From Chitinophaga japonensis (GTDB taxonomy: Bacteria; Bacteroidota; Bacteroidia; Chitinophagales; Chitinophagaceae), in the NCBI RefSeq assembly GCF_007830125.1, contig NZ_VLLG01000004.1, positions 856,326 through 920,325 of the forward strand: a stretch of DNA of 64,000 bases, in the 5' to 3' direction. A model generated the notes under the pieces. It made no database searches. It worked only from the letters and a program-made list of their open reading frames with translations, and was not told the DNA's origin. Below are positions 18,634 to 28,102 of this stretch, one piece after another (position 1 is the stretch's first letter; each line of letters starts with the position of its first letter). A program made the translations under genes and the position numbers.

Positions 18634-19158
18634 ATGACACCAAATAACCACATCATCCTGGTCAATGAACAGGACGAAGCACTGGCCACCATGGAAAAAC
18701 TGGAAGCTCACCAAAAGGGGCTGCTGCACCGTGCCTTCTCCGTTTTCATTATCAACAGCCGGCAGGAAATGCTGCTCCATCAAAGGGCCAGCCATAAATA
18801 TCATTCCGGCGGGCTGTGGACCAATGCCTGCTGCAGCCATCCCATGCCGGGCGAAGAGGTGGAACAGGCCGCGCACCGCCGCCTGCAGGAAGAAATGGGG
18901 TTTGACTGCCCGCTGCAAAAGCTGTTCACTTTCACCTATCACGCTACTTTCGACAATGGCCTGATAGAGCATGAATATGACCATGTGTTCCTCGGCACAT
19001 TTGATGGCTCCATGGCACCCAATGCGGAAGAAGTGGAAGCGCACGGTTTTTTTGCCCTGCCCGATATCTCCGCCCTGATCCGGGACACGCCGGAGCGCTT
19101 TACCTACTGGTTTAAAATGGCCTACCCAACAGTGCTGGAGCACCTGGGCCAACGTTAA
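18634..19158 (+). CDS. idi: Isopentenyl-diphosphate delta-isomerase, type I
   Basis: Interconverts IPP and DMAPP, the C5 precursors of isoprenoids. The 174-residue Nudix-fold protein has the metal-site HRAFSVFI, the catalytic Cys/His segment NACCSHP, the Nudix helix AAHRRLQEEMGF, and the second metal/catalytic pair EHEYDHVF. All key residues of the E. coli type are present. It sits 9 bp from a convergent TPR gene. It is also relevant to the terpene synthase 13 kb away, which consumes the same precursor pool, although the two are not in one operon. Confidence 0.95.
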   Translation: MTPNNHIILVNEQDEALATMEKLEAHQKGLLHRAFSVFIINSRQEMLLHQRASHKYHSGGLWTNACCSHPMPGEEVEQAAHRRLQEEMGFDCPLQKLFTFTYHATFDNGLIEHEYDHVFLGTFDGSMAPNAEEVEAHGFFALPDISALIRDTPERFTYWFKMAYPTVLEHLGQR

Positions 19159-19167
19159 CCCCTGTCC

Positions 19168-20904
19168 TCATATCCGGGAGGCGCTCAACTGTATGTCCGC
19201 CCGTTTAAATGCTTTGTCGTACCGCTTTTTAACAGCCGCTGCTTCCGGCTTTTTGCCCTGTGCCTGCAGGCTTTGGTACAGCCCTATTAAGGCCCAGCCG
19301 CTTTCGGGATAGCTGGCCAGGTCTTCCCGGTAGTATTGCTCCGCCTGCGCATAATCCGCAGCCTCCAGCAGCACAGCGCCCAGCAGCTCGCGTACAGGAT
19401 GGTGCCAGTCCACCGGTTCATTGTACAGCAGCCCGTCCTCCAGTTGCATGGCCGCGCTGAGCAGGGCAATGGCCGTTGTGTGGTCTTTTTGCGCGGCCGC
19501 TATTTCACCGCGGGTTACCTTTTCCGCAATCTCCATGATCACGTAGGCAGAGTTGCGCGCGCCGGTCTCTATGCTTTTCAGCGTGGTATCAAGGCGCAGG
19601 GCGGCGATGCTGTCTGCCGCTGCCGCAGCCTGTTGCAACTGCCCGGTCCTGGCAAACGCTACACCGCGCCCGTAATGCCACATGGCGCTTACAAATTTCC
19701 AGTCCGGGTTGGGCGGCGGCAATGCCCGCAGCGATTCCCATTTGCCAAAGCGCACCATGGCAAAGATGGGGGTGCTGTACAGGTGCTGGATGATGTAGCC
19801 GAAGGGGCTCAGCATCATGGCCGGGTCGGACTTTTCCTGCAGGGTGGCGGCCGCTTGCAGCGCCAGCTCGCTGCGGCCTTCCAGGGTAGCGCAGGCCCAC
19901 AGGAAATGATAGTTGTGGGGGTGGTATACCAGGGCGTACAGGCCCTGTGCGTTGCACTCGGTCAGGTAGGCCAGGTCCGCCTGTATGGAAGCTTCATTGG
20001 TAAGGGAGCCTTCGTGGTACAAACCGGTACGGATGTAGATGTGCGCCGGCATATGCACCAGGTGGCCGGCATTCGGCATGAGGGTACGCAGGCGGTTGGC
20101 GCTGGCCATGGCTTTTCCCGGCTCCTTTGACGCTTCCACGGCATGGATGTAGAAATGATTGGCGCCGGGATGGTCCGGCAGCTTTTCAAGCACGCCTTCC
20201 AGCAGCGCCAGGATTTCCGGGGTCCAGGGTTGCGGCGTGCCATCCTTCAGCCAGTAGTCCCAGGGATGCAGGTCCATGATGGCTTCTGCATACAGGGCTG
20301 CTACATCGGGATCCTGCGGGTAGTGCCGGTACACTTCCTTCATGGCGGCCGCATAGGCTTCGTCCAGGGGCTTACGGTCGGCCGGCGGGTTGGCTACATA
20401 GCGTTTGGCAATAGCCTGCACCAGCGCATGTTCACGCGGCGATATACCGTCTGTTAATGACAGGGCCTTGTCCACCGCTGCCACTACCCTGGCTTCATCC
20501 GCAGCATCCATGGGGGCATTGATATTGGGCCCCAGGCTAAGGGCCTGGCCCCAGTAAGCCATGGCGCAGGAAGGGTCCAGCCGGGCGGCCTCCCGGAAAG
20601 CGCGGTAGGCTTCCAGGTGATTAAAGCCGTAATACAGCCGGATACCCTGGTTAAAGAAGGCCTGCGCTTCCGGCACCCGTGTAGTGACCGTACAGGCATA
20701 GTCTCCCAGCCCCTCCAGGCGGGGCGCCTGCGGTTGGGTGCTGTCTGTTACCAGGTCCAGTGCGCGACGGTCTGGTACGGCGCAATAAGAAAACACCCTT
20801 TTTACGGGCGATGCGGCAGGGGCTGCGGGCCGGTAGTGCCTGAGGCTGAACAGCAGCAATATCCCTGTTAAAGAACAGGCGGATAATAAAAGGATCGGTT
20901 TCAT
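19168..20904 (-). CDS. Tetratricopeptide-repeat protein, membrane-anchored or exported
   Basis: A 578-residue protein whose specific function I do not recognise. The N terminus (MKPILLLSACSLTGILLLFS) is hydrophobic. It contains a lipobox-like LSAC very early, but the hydrophobic stretch continues past the Cys, so a signal anchor is equally possible. TPR-like helices start at about residue 70 (FFNQGIRLYYGFNHLEAYRAFREAARLDP). They continue through a conserved central block with DHPGANHFYIHAVEAS and HLVHMPAHIYIRTG, and end with a TPR pair near 500-560. The ATG at 20904 is preferred over 20955, which adds a Cys-rich non-signal stretch. It is convergent with idi. Confidence 0.7.
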   Translation of the reverse strand: MKPILLLSACSLTGILLLFSLRHYRPAAPAASPVKRVFSYCAVPDRRALDLVTDSTQPQAPRLEGLGDYACTVTTRVPEAQAFFNQGIRLYYGFNHLEAYRAFREAARLDPSCAMAYWGQALSLGPNINAPMDAADEARVVAAVDKALSLTDGISPREHALVQAIAKRYVANPPADRKPLDEAYAAAMKEVYRHYPQDPDVAALYAEAIMDLHPWDYWLKDGTPQPWTPEILALLEGVLEKLPDHPGANHFYIHAVEASKEPGKAMASANRLRTLMPNAGHLVHMPAHIYIRTGLYHEGSLTNEASIQADLAYLTECNAQGLYALVYHPHNYHFLWACATLEGRSELALQAAATLQEKSDPAMMLSPFGYIIQHLYSTPIFAMVRFGKWESLRALPPPNPDWKFVSAMWHYGRGVAFARTGQLQQAAAAADSIAALRLDTTLKSIETGARNSAYVIMEIAEKVTRGEIAAAQKDHTTAIALLSAAMQLEDGLLYNEPVDWHHPVRELLGAVLLEAADYAQAEQYYREDLASYPESGWALIGLYQSLQAQGKKPEAAAVKKRYDKAFKRADIQLSASRI

Positions 20905-20961
20905 GCTGTCGAAATTTTTGAGGTTACGCGGACAGCAACAAACATACAGGCGCACTAATGC

Positions 20962-21008
20962 AAAAAAAAATGCAGCGATATTCCTTTACGGAACTTTTTC
21001 GCTGCATT
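20962..21008 (-). terminator. Rho-independent terminator after inositol oxygenase
   Basis: A perfect 10-bp stem AATGCAGCGA / TCGCTGCATT (20969-20978 with 20999-21008) encloses a smaller GTTCC/GGAAT pairing. On the minus strand it is followed by a run of nine T (20970-20962). It lies 39 bp downstream of the inositol oxygenase stop codon. Confidence 0.85.
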
Positions 21009-21046
21009 CATACATTTTGCTGCGCCTGTTCACCGGCGGCTCTATC

Positions 21047-21928
21047 CTACATGCGGATGGTAGCCGGCAGGTACCTGGCGATCAGATCTTCGTAATAGGG
21101 TTTCAATTCCTTGATCACCGGCGGCTTCGGGCTTTTGGAGTACAGATCGTAGGGATTGAATTTTTTCACCCACTGGAACATTTCCCGGTCATGATCATCC
21201 ATCAGGTGATCATAGGCATGCTCACGGTGCTGGGCGTAGAAAGAGTGGTAACGGATCATATACAAAGCCGGCTCCGGCAAATAATCTTTGGTAATGTGGT
21301 ACAGGTATTCATCGTGGCCCCATGACATGTGCACATTTTTCAGCCCGCAGTTGGGCGCATACACACCATATTTGGTATTGTACCTTTCATCGTGTATATC
21401 CGGGTTGTCCGCAAAAAATTCCGGGTATACGATCTTGTCCGAGAACTGGCAGCCAACGGGGAAGGTGTCTCCTACCACGGCCCATTGCGCTTCCCCGAAC
21501 AGGCACAGCACCTTGCCCATGTCATGAATAAAGCCGGTGAGCACAAACCAGTCCGGGTGCCCGTCCGCCCGGATGGCTTCCGCCGTTTGCAGCAGGTGCT
21601 GCAACTGGTCCAGGTCTATATCGGGGTCGGAATCATCTACCAGGGTGTTCAGGAACTCCATGGCGTTCCATACGGGCATTTCCTTGCGGTTGAACTGCAG
21701 GAAATCAGCCATCTTTTCCTGTACGAAATCGTAGGTCTGGTACTTGTGGTTCAGGCGGTAGAATTCGCGCACGGTGTCGCGGCCCGGGTTATCGTAATTG
21801 CGGTATTCCTCTTTGGCTTTGGCAGGCTCCCCGGCTTCGGGGTAGCGTTTCAGCACATCATCTTCCCATTGCTCAATGCTCTGCAGCGGCTGTAGTTCTT
21901 CATTGCTGTACTGGTTCTGTACCTTCAT
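21047..21928 (-). CDS. myo-Inositol oxygenase (MIOX)
   Basis: A non-haem diiron enzyme that cleaves myo-inositol with O2 to D-glucuronate. The 293-residue protein is close to the size of the animal enzyme. Visible diiron-site and substrate residues are FIHDMGKVLCLFGE (HD pair), HMSWGHDEYLYH (His), RYHSFY, and HLMDDHDREMF (Asp), with the conserved KFNPYDLYSKS near the C terminus. It has its own promoter-like sequence and a strong terminator, so it is probably transcribed alone. The adjacent symporter gene on the same strand suggests inositol (or a related sugar) uptake coupled to oxidation. No uronate isomerase or inositol dehydrogenase is nearby. Confidence 0.93.
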   Translation of the reverse strand: MKVQNQYSNEELQPLQSIEQWEDDVLKRYPEAGEPAKAKEEYRNYDNPGRDTVREFYRLNHKYQTYDFVQEKMADFLQFNRKEMPVWNAMEFLNTLVDDSDPDIDLDQLQHLLQTAEAIRADGHPDWFVLTGFIHDMGKVLCLFGEAQWAVVGDTFPVGCQFSDKIVYPEFFADNPDIHDERYNTKYGVYAPNCGLKNVHMSWGHDEYLYHITKDYLPEPALYMIRYHSFYAQHREHAYDHLMDDHDREMFQWVKKFNPYDLYSKSPKPPVIKELKPYYEDLIARYLPATIRM

Positions 21929-21962
21929 GGTGAGTTTTTTTAACGTGAATATTTAGCTACTC

Positions 21963-21993
21963 TAAATTTACCGCTTTAAACCGTAATATTCAA
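21963..21993 (-). promoter_or_regulatory. Candidate promoter of inositol oxygenase
   Basis: On the minus strand TTG (21993-21991) is followed by a 20-bp spacer and TAAATTTA (21970-21963), one mismatch from TAnnTTTG. A small stem ATTTAG/CTAAAT (21951-21956 with 21962-21967) overlaps its 3' edge. The box lies only 7-37 bp past the symporter stop, so the oxygenase need not depend on symporter transcription. Confidence 0.4.
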
Positions 21994-21999
21994 GGTGTA

Positions 22000-23631
22000 T
22001 TACCAGAAAACAGTATAAAGTGCTGTTAATATTCCCACGATGATGACAGACCCGGCAATAAAGGCCGGGGAGCTACGGAACATGGCGGTATCTACCTGGA
22101 TAATGCGGGGCAGGTATTTACTGTTGCGGTCCAGCAGCGTGATCAGCACCATCAGCCCCACCAGTATCACAAATACGATGGACATCCTGTCCAGGAAGGG
22201 AAAATCCGGGAAAACGCCGTTGGTCCATACCGGCAGGAACTTCAGCACGGTAGACAGGGGGATGGTGAGCACCGCCGCCGTAAGCGCCGCCGTGGAGGTA
22301 GTGCGCTTCCAGATAAAGCCCAGCAGGAAAATGGCCAGCACGCCGGGGGCTATAAAGCCTACATACTCCTGTATGAACTGGTAGGCCTGGTCCAGGGAAC
22401 GGAGGGCAGGCGCTACCACGCTGGCTATCAGCATGGCTACGATCACCGTGTAGCGGCCCACGCGCACCAACTGCTTTTCCGTGGCTTCCTTATGAAAATA
22501 GCGCTTGTAGATATCCAGGGAGAAAATAGTGGAAATACTGTTGGCCTTCCCTGCCAGCGAAGCCACAATAGCGGCCGTCAATGCGGCAAAGGCCAGCCCT
22601 TTGAGCCCCGGCGGCAGGAGGTTCAGCAGCGTGGGATAGGCCTGGTCCGGCTTTACCGCACCGGCAGCATCCGTCATTTCCTGCGCAAACAGGCCGTTCT
22701 TGTACAGCACATAGGCCGTAATGCCCGGCAGTACGGCAATCACCGGTATCAGCAGCTTCAGGAAAGCGGCAAACAGGATGCCGTTGCGGGCCGTTTTCAG
22801 ATCGGCGCCCAGCGCACGCTGGGTAATGTACTGGTTACAGCCCCAGTAGTTCAGGTTATTGATCCACATGCCGCCTACCAGCACCGAAAGGCCGGGCAGG
22901 TCCTTGTAATAGGGATGATCTTTCGGGAAGATCATATGGAAATGCGTTTCGGCATTGTCCTTGATCAGGGTCAGCCCCTTCCAGACGTTCCTGCCATAAC
23001 CGAAATGTTCGGACACCAGGTTCAGCGCCAGGTAGGTGGTCACCAGCCCGCCCAGTATCAGCACAAATACCTGTATCACGTCCGTATAGCCGATCACTTT
23101 CATGCCGCCCAGGGTCACTACAACTGCAAACAGCGCCAGCCCGGCAATGCACCAGAAAAAGGAAATACCGGAAATGGCGGCAATGGCCAGGGCGCCCAGG
23201 TAAATAATGGAGGTCAGGTTCACGAACACGTACACCAGCAGCCAGAAGATGGCCATGGTAGTGCTCACCGTAGTATTGTAGCGCTGCAGCAGGAACTGCG
23301 GCATCGTATAGATCTTGTTCTTGAGGTACACCGGGATGAAAAACACCGCTACGATGATCAACGTGGCGGCGGCCATCCATTCATAGGTGGAAATGGCCAG
23401 CCCCAATGCAAAACCGGAGCCGGACATGCCGATAAAGTGCTCTGCGGAAATATTGGAAGCGATCAGCGAAGCGCCGATGGCCCACCAGGTAAGGGAGCCT
23501 TCCGCCAGGAAAAAGTCTTTGGTGCTGGCTACCCCGGAACGCTTGCGGCGATAGATGTAATAACCATACGTGGACACTACTACGAAATAGATCAGGAATA
23601 CGAAGTAGTCTGAGGAATGAAGATGATTCAT
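22000..23631 (-). CDS. Sodium/solute symporter (SSS family, SGLT-like)
   Basis: A 543-residue inner membrane symporter of the sodium:glucose type, with about 13-14 hydrophobic segments. Typical elements are DFFLAEGSLTWWAIGASLIASNISAEHFIGMSGSG at the first helices (helix break and Na+-site serines), GGMKVIGYTDVIQV, and the late AGKANSISTIFSLDIYKRYF. Substrate is unproven; the gene lies directly upstream of inositol oxygenase on the same strand, which makes a cyclitol or sugar plausible. Its ATG immediately follows the octamer repeat at 23635, which separates it from the RND pump gene. Confidence 0.88.
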   Translation of the reverse strand: MNHLHSSDYFVFLIYFVVVSTYGYYIYRRKRSGVASTKDFFLAEGSLTWWAIGASLIASNISAEHFIGMSGSGFALGLAISTYEWMAAATLIIVAVFFIPVYLKNKIYTMPQFLLQRYNTTVSTTMAIFWLLVYVFVNLTSIIYLGALAIAAISGISFFWCIAGLALFAVVVTLGGMKVIGYTDVIQVFVLILGGLVTTYLALNLVSEHFGYGRNVWKGLTLIKDNAETHFHMIFPKDHPYYKDLPGLSVLVGGMWINNLNYWGCNQYITQRALGADLKTARNGILFAAFLKLLIPVIAVLPGITAYVLYKNGLFAQEMTDAAGAVKPDQAYPTLLNLLPPGLKGLAFAALTAAIVASLAGKANSISTIFSLDIYKRYFHKEATEKQLVRVGRYTVIVAMLIASVVAPALRSLDQAYQFIQEYVGFIAPGVLAIFLLGFIWKRTTSTAALTAAVLTIPLSTVLKFLPVWTNGVFPDFPFLDRMSIVFVILVGLMVLITLLDRNSKYLPRIIQVDTAMFRSSPAFIAGSVIIVGILTALYTVFW

Positions 23632-23634
23632 TTT

Positions 23635-23703
23635 AATGTGCTAATGTGCGAATATGCACATAAATAAGCAGAAGTGCAAACTAATGTGCATATCCGCATC
23701 ATT
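23635..23703 (-). repeat. Inverted octamer repeat (GCATATTC/GCACATTA word)
   Basis: Plus-strand 8-mers AATGTGCT, AATGTGCG and AATATGCA (23635-23658) face the inverted GCATATCC and GCATCATT (23688-23703), which includes the stop codon of the RND pump gene. The array fills the whole gap between the pump stop (23699) and the symporter start (23631). Confidence 0.65.
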
Positions 23704-26700
23704 CCCCCAGGTGGTCCGGGCGTTGCTGCTCCCGCCCCTTTTCCTCCAGTTCGGCCAGCTTCTTTTTGCCATAGGCCAGGCGGGTGATCAGCACGTACAA
23801 CACGGGCACCGTAAAGATGGCCAGCAGGGTGGCGGCCAGCATACCGCCAATAACAGTGAAGCCTATATTCAAACGGGCGGCGGCGCCGGCGCCCTGCGCC
23901 AGGCACAAAGGCAGCACGCCCAATATGAAGGCGAAGGAGGTCATGAGAATGGGGCGGAAACGCAGCTTCACCGCCTGCAGGGTAGCCTCTATCAGTGGCA
24001 CCCCCTTGTCCACCCGCTCTTTACAGAACTCCACGATCAGGATGGCGTTCTTGGCGGCCAGCCCTATCAGTGTGATCAAGCCCACCTGGGAGTACACGCT
24101 GTTCTGCTGCCCGGCCAGGTACAGGGCTACAATAGACCCGAACAGCGCGATGGGCACAGCCAGCAGCACCGCCAGCGGCACCGACCAGCTTTCGTACAGG
24201 GCTACCAGCAGCAGGAACACGAACAATACGGACAGCATGAAAATAAGCGTGCTGGTATTGCCTGCCTCTATTTCCTGCTTGGAGATATTGGCCCATTCAT
24301 AGCCGAAATTGGCCGGCAGCACCTGTGCCGCTACTTCTTCCAGCGCCTTGAGGGCGTCGCCGGAGCTGTAGCCGGGATTGTTTACCCCGTCTATTTCCAC
24401 GGAGCGGTACAGGTTAAAGTGGTTCAGCACCGGCGCGCCCACCGTTTTGTTATAGGTAGTGAGGGCGCTGAGCGGCACCATTTCCCCGGCGGCATTCTGC
24501 ACATAATATTTTCCCAGGTCCTGAATGCTGGTGCGGTACATGGTATCTGCCTGCAGCACTACCCGGAAAGCGCGGCTGAAACGGGTGAAATCATTCACAT
24601 ACAGCCCGCCCAGGTAGGTTTGCAGCGTATTGAACACATCGCCTACGGCCACGCCCATCTGCTTGCACTTGTCCCGGTCCACCTCCACGTTGTACTCCGG
24701 GGTGCTGGCGCTGAAAAAGGTATAGGCGCGCATGATCTCCGGGCGCTTGTTCACTTCCACCAGGAAGCGGTTCATCACCTGGTTGAACTCACGGATATCG
24801 TTGCCGGACTTCTGTTCCAGTATGAAAGAAAAGCCGCCGCTGGTGCCAAACCCGCGCAGGGTGGGAAAAGGAATGGCCAGTATCTGCGCTTCGGGTACCT
24901 GCGCCAGCCGCCCCTGCAGGCGGCCAATCACCGCGTTCATATCATCTTTGGGCTTATGCTCGTAGCGCTCGTCCCATGGCTTGAGGCTCAGGAAGTAGGT
25001 GGCAGAGTTGGGCTTGATGGCATTGGCTACGATGTTGATCCCGCTTACACCCATAAAGTGCGCTATGGCGGGGTCGTTCATCAATATCTCGTTGATCTGC
25101 CGGCCCACCGCACGGGTACGGCCGGAAGAGGCGGCATCCGGCAATTCAACGGATATGATCAGTGTGCCCATATCCTCCTGCGGGATGAAAGTGGTAGGCA
25201 CAGTACGGAAAAGGAAAAAGGCAATGAGGAAGATCACTACCAGGATGCCCAGCACCAGGGGCGTTTTGCGGATGGACCACCGCACCCCCCTGGCATAACG
25301 TTCCGTGGTGCGGGTAAACCAGCGGTTAAACCGGTAAAAGAAACGGTTCAGCCACCCCTTTGACTTTTCGGTGATATGCGCGGGCCGCAGCAGCAGGGTA
25401 CATAATGCGGGCGTAAACGTGAGCGCCAGGAAAGCCGACAGCAGCACGGAAAAGGCGATGGTCAGCGCAAACTGCTGGTACAGCATGCCGCTTACACCGG
25501 GGATGAACGCCACCGGTACAAACACGGCGGCCAGCACCAGCGCAATGGCGATCACCGGCGCCTGTACTTCCGACATGGCCTGCAGGGTGGCCTGCAGGGG
25601 CGTCATCTTGTCCGCATCAATGTGATGCTGCACCGCCTCTACCACCACAATGGCATCATCCACCACGATACCGATGGCCAGCACAAAGCCGAACAGGGTC
25701 AACGTATTAATGGAAAAGCCCAGCAGCTTGAAGAAGATAAAAGTGCCGATAATGGACACCGGTATCACCAGCACGGGTATCAGCGTGGCCCGCCACTCTT
25801 CCAGGAAAATAAACACCACAAAGGTTACCAGCAGCAGGGCGATGATAAAGGTTTCCACTACTTCCTCTATGGATATTTCCACAAAGGAGGTGGTCTCAAA
25901 CGGCACCATCCATTCAACATCATCCGGGAAAGACGCTTCCAGCTCTTTCATTTTATGGTTCACGGCCTCAGCCACGTCCAGCGCATTGGCGCCCGGCATC
26001 AGGTACAGGGCCAGGCCGGTGCCGATCTTGCCGTCTGCCCGGATATCCGTTGCGTAAGTAAAGGTGCCCAACTCTACCCGGGCAATATCCCGCAGGCGCA
26101 CCAGGGATCCATTCGCGGGATCTGCCGCCACTACAATATTGTTAAACTCCTCCGCCGTAATAAGGCGGCCTTTTACCTTTACATTGTACTCAAAGGATTG
26201 CTTGCTGTAGGCGGGCGGTGCGCCCACAATGCCGGCCGGCACCTGCTGGTTCTGCTCCGTAATGGCGGCGGCTACCTGCCGGGTGGTAAGGCCCAGGGCG
26301 GCCATCTTGTCGGGCTTGAGCCAGATGCGCATGCTGTAGTCCTGCGCAAAAGCATTCACATCGCCGATGCCGGGCACCCGCAGCAGCTCGGGTTTCAGGT
26401 AGATGTTCAGGTAGTTGTCCATAAAGCCCCGGTCGTGCGTGCCCCTGGGCGATTTGAGGGCGATCACCATCAGCATGTCGTTGGAGCGCTTTTTGGTGGT
26501 CACCCCTACCCTTCTTACTTCATCCGGTATGCTGGGCGTAGCCAGGTTCACCCGGTTCTGCACGTCCATGGTAGCAATATCCGGGTCCGTACCGATATTG
26601 AAGGTCACGGTAATGCTGCTGGAGCCGTCGTTGGCGCTTACGGACTGGATGTACATGGCGCCGGGCGTGCCGTTGATCTGGTTTTCAATAGGTGTGGTCA

Positions 26701-26884
26701 CCGTTTCTTCCACCGTCTGCGAGTTGGCGCCGATGTAGGTAGCCTGCACCGACACCACCGGGGGCGAGATATCCGGCAACTGGGCCACCGGCAGCGTGAA
26801 CATACAGATCAGCCCTACGATCACGATGATGATCGCTATTACGATGGTCGTGTTCTTACGGTCTATGAATGTTTTCGAGATCAT
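23699..26884 (-). CDS. RND efflux pump inner membrane subunit (HAE-1, AcrB-like)
   Basis: A 1061-residue proton-driven exporter of toxic or amphiphilic compounds, the pump of a tripartite system. The N terminus (MISKTFIDRKNTTIVIAIII), the porter loops and two sets of six membrane helices are complete. The proton-relay aspartates are visible in GIVVDDAIVVVEA (about residue 405), and the partner lysine in IGLAAKNAILIVEF (about residue 950). The family motif GVPLIEATLQAVKLRFRPILMTS follows. The gene lies 30 bp downstream of the adaptor gene. Its stop codon lies within the octamer repeat. Substrate range is not predictable from sequence. Confidence 0.95.
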   Translation of the reverse strand: MISKTFIDRKNTTIVIAIIIVIVGLICMFTLPVAQLPDISPPVVSVQATYIGANSQTVEETVTTPIENQINGTPGAMYIQSVSANDGSSSITVTFNIGTDPDIATMDVQNRVNLATPSIPDEVRRVGVTTKKRSNDMLMVIALKSPRGTHDRGFMDNYLNIYLKPELLRVPGIGDVNAFAQDYSMRIWLKPDKMAALGLTTRQVAAAITEQNQQVPAGIVGAPPAYSKQSFEYNVKVKGRLITAEEFNNIVVAADPANGSLVRLRDIARVELGTFTYATDIRADGKIGTGLALYLMPGANALDVAEAVNHKMKELEASFPDDVEWMVPFETTSFVEISIEEVVETFIIALLLVTFVVFIFLEEWRATLIPVLVIPVSIIGTFIFFKLLGFSINTLTLFGFVLAIGIVVDDAIVVVEAVQHHIDADKMTPLQATLQAMSEVQAPVIAIALVLAAVFVPVAFIPGVSGMLYQQFALTIAFSVLLSAFLALTFTPALCTLLLRPAHITEKSKGWLNRFFYRFNRWFTRTTERYARGVRWSIRKTPLVLGILVVIFLIAFFLFRTVPTTFIPQEDMGTLIISVELPDAASSGRTRAVGRQINEILMNDPAIAHFMGVSGINIVANAIKPNSATYFLSLKPWDERYEHKPKDDMNAVIGRLQGRLAQVPEAQILAIPFPTLRGFGTSGGFSFILEQKSGNDIREFNQVMNRFLVEVNKRPEIMRAYTFFSASTPEYNVEVDRDKCKQMGVAVGDVFNTLQTYLGGLYVNDFTRFSRAFRVVLQADTMYRTSIQDLGKYYVQNAAGEMVPLSALTTYNKTVGAPVLNHFNLYRSVEIDGVNNPGYSSGDALKALEEVAAQVLPANFGYEWANISKQEIEAGNTSTLIFMLSVLFVFLLLVALYESWSVPLAVLLAVPIALFGSIVALYLAGQQNSVYSQVGLITLIGLAAKNAILIVEFCKERVDKGVPLIEATLQAVKLRFRPILMTSFAFILGVLPLCLAQGAGAAARLNIGFTVIGGMLAATLLAIFTVPVLYVLITRLAYGKKKLAELEEKGREQQRPDHLGE

Positions 26885-26914
26885 TTGCGATTAGCTTTTT
26901 TAGCTGTGTAGCTG

Positions 26915-28102
26915 TCAGCGATTGGCCGCTACATTCACCGTATCGCCGGGCCGGGCTTTCTGTAATCCCTCTATGACCACCTTTTCACCGGCTTTCAGCC
27001 CTTTGTTAATAATCTGCATGGTATCCGCCTGCGGACCGGGCACTACGGAGCGTAACTGCAGGGTATTGCCCGGGCCGATGACGTATACGTTCTTTTCCGA
27101 TAAGGTTTCCATAATGGCTTTGGCTGGAACGGCCAGCGTGGTGTCCGGCGTCTGGTACTCCAGCACGGCCAGGCAGGTCATGCCGGACTTCAGCAGGCCT
27201 TCCTTATTGGGAAACTGCAGCCGCACGCGGATGGTGCCGGTCTGCGGGTCCACGATATTATTGACGGTCAGTATGCGGCCTTCCTGCGGGTACATGGCGC
27301 CGTCAGTAAAGCCCAGCAGGAAGCGGCGGTCGTGCCCGGAAGGCCGGCCGGTAAATTCGTGTATACGGTCCTGTGGCACATCAAAATCCGCGTAGATCGG
27401 GTCTTCGTTCACAATGGTATTGATCAGCGTCTGGCCGGCATTCACAATATCGCCCACTTTCACCTGCGCAATCCCTATTTTACCGCTCACCGGCGCCCGC
27501 ATAATGGCATGGCTCACATCCGTACCGGCTCGTTCCAGGGCTGCTTTGGCCGCCGCTACATTAGCTTCGGCGGTTTTGGCGGCGGTGGCGGCCTGCTCCA
27601 CGGTTTGCCGGGAAATAGCGTCATGCTGCAACAGGTTCTGGTACCGCTCCAGGTCGCGCTGCCGCTGGGCCAGGTCGGCCTGTGCCTGCAGCAGGGACGC
27701 ATTCGCCTGGTTATAGGCGGCCACATACCGGCTCTTGTCGATCTCATACAGCGGCTGTCCTTTTTTAACAGTGCTGCCGTCCGGTACGCGAACGGCCTCC
27801 AGGTAGCCGGTCACGTCCGCACGCAACTGCACAATATTATTGCCGGTAAGGGTAGCGGGAAAGTTTTCCCGGATGGTGTAGGTGCCGGGGGTAACGTTCA
27901 CGGCTACAACGGTAGCTTTCATGCCGGGACCGCCGGAGCCACCGGGCGATTTGCCACCGCCGCAGGAAGTAAGAAGTAAGATGTAGGAAGCAGGAAAAAA
28001 GACGTAGGATATATGAAGTAGGATGTAAGATGTAAGATGCAGGAAGCCAATCCTCGTCTTATGATGATATTTATTTTTACAACTGTACATTGTACTGGTC
28101 AT
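26915..28102 (-). CDS. RND efflux periplasmic adaptor (membrane fusion protein), lipoprotein with repeat-derived signal peptide
   Basis: A 395-residue AcrA-like adaptor linking pump and outer membrane channel. After Cys47 come the beta-barrel/lipoyl parts (VRVPDGSTVKKGQPLYEID), an alpha-hairpin rich in Ala/Gln (about 135-200, LLQAQADLAQRQRDLERYQN), the second lipoyl half (ARAPVSGKIGIAQVKVGDIV-type), and the barrel and membrane-proximal domains. The N terminus is odd. Residues from about 20 to 47 are encoded by eleven 7-bp tandem units and read as 7-residue repeats (LTSYILL, HISYVFF, PASYILL, LTSCGGG). They end in a good lipobox LLTSC. No ATG lies inside the array, so the start must be 28102 or the Met at residue 5. 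Order: tolC-like, adaptor, pump. Confidence 0.92.
   Translation of the reverse strand: MTSTMYSCKNKYHHKTRIGFLHLTSYILLHISYVFFPASYILLLTSCGGGKSPGGSGGPGMKATVVAVNVTPGTYTIRENFPATLTGNNIVQLRADVTGYLEAVRVPDGSTVKKGQPLYEIDKSRYVAAYNQANASLLQAQADLAQRQRDLERYQNLLQHDAISRQTVEQAATAAKTAEANVAAAKAALERAGTDVSHAIMRAPVSGKIGIAQVKVGDIVNAGQTLINTIVNEDPIYADFDVPQDRIHEFTGRPSGHDRRFLLGFTDGAMYPQEGRILTVNNIVDPQTGTIRVRLQFPNKEGLLKSGMTCLAVLEYQTPDTTLAVPAKAIMETLSEKNVYVIGPGNTLQLRSVVPGPQADTMQIINKGLKAGEKVVIEGLQKARPGDTVNVAANR

Noticed and set aside
17178..18692. Long minus-strand reading frame (504 codons) opposite the FAD/Fe-S dehydrogenase
   Set aside because: Mirror frame of a clear gene; no recognisable domain and no start signal.
22492..23613. 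373-codon plus-strand frame opposite the sodium/solute symporter
   Set aside because: Reverse-complement shadow of a gene with clear SSS motifs.
23654..25363. Long plus-strand reading frame (569 codons) opposite the RND pump gene
   Set aside because: It is antisense to a gene with full family motifs. The composition (His/Gln/Arg-rich, no domain) is typical of mirror frames in GC-rich coding DNA.
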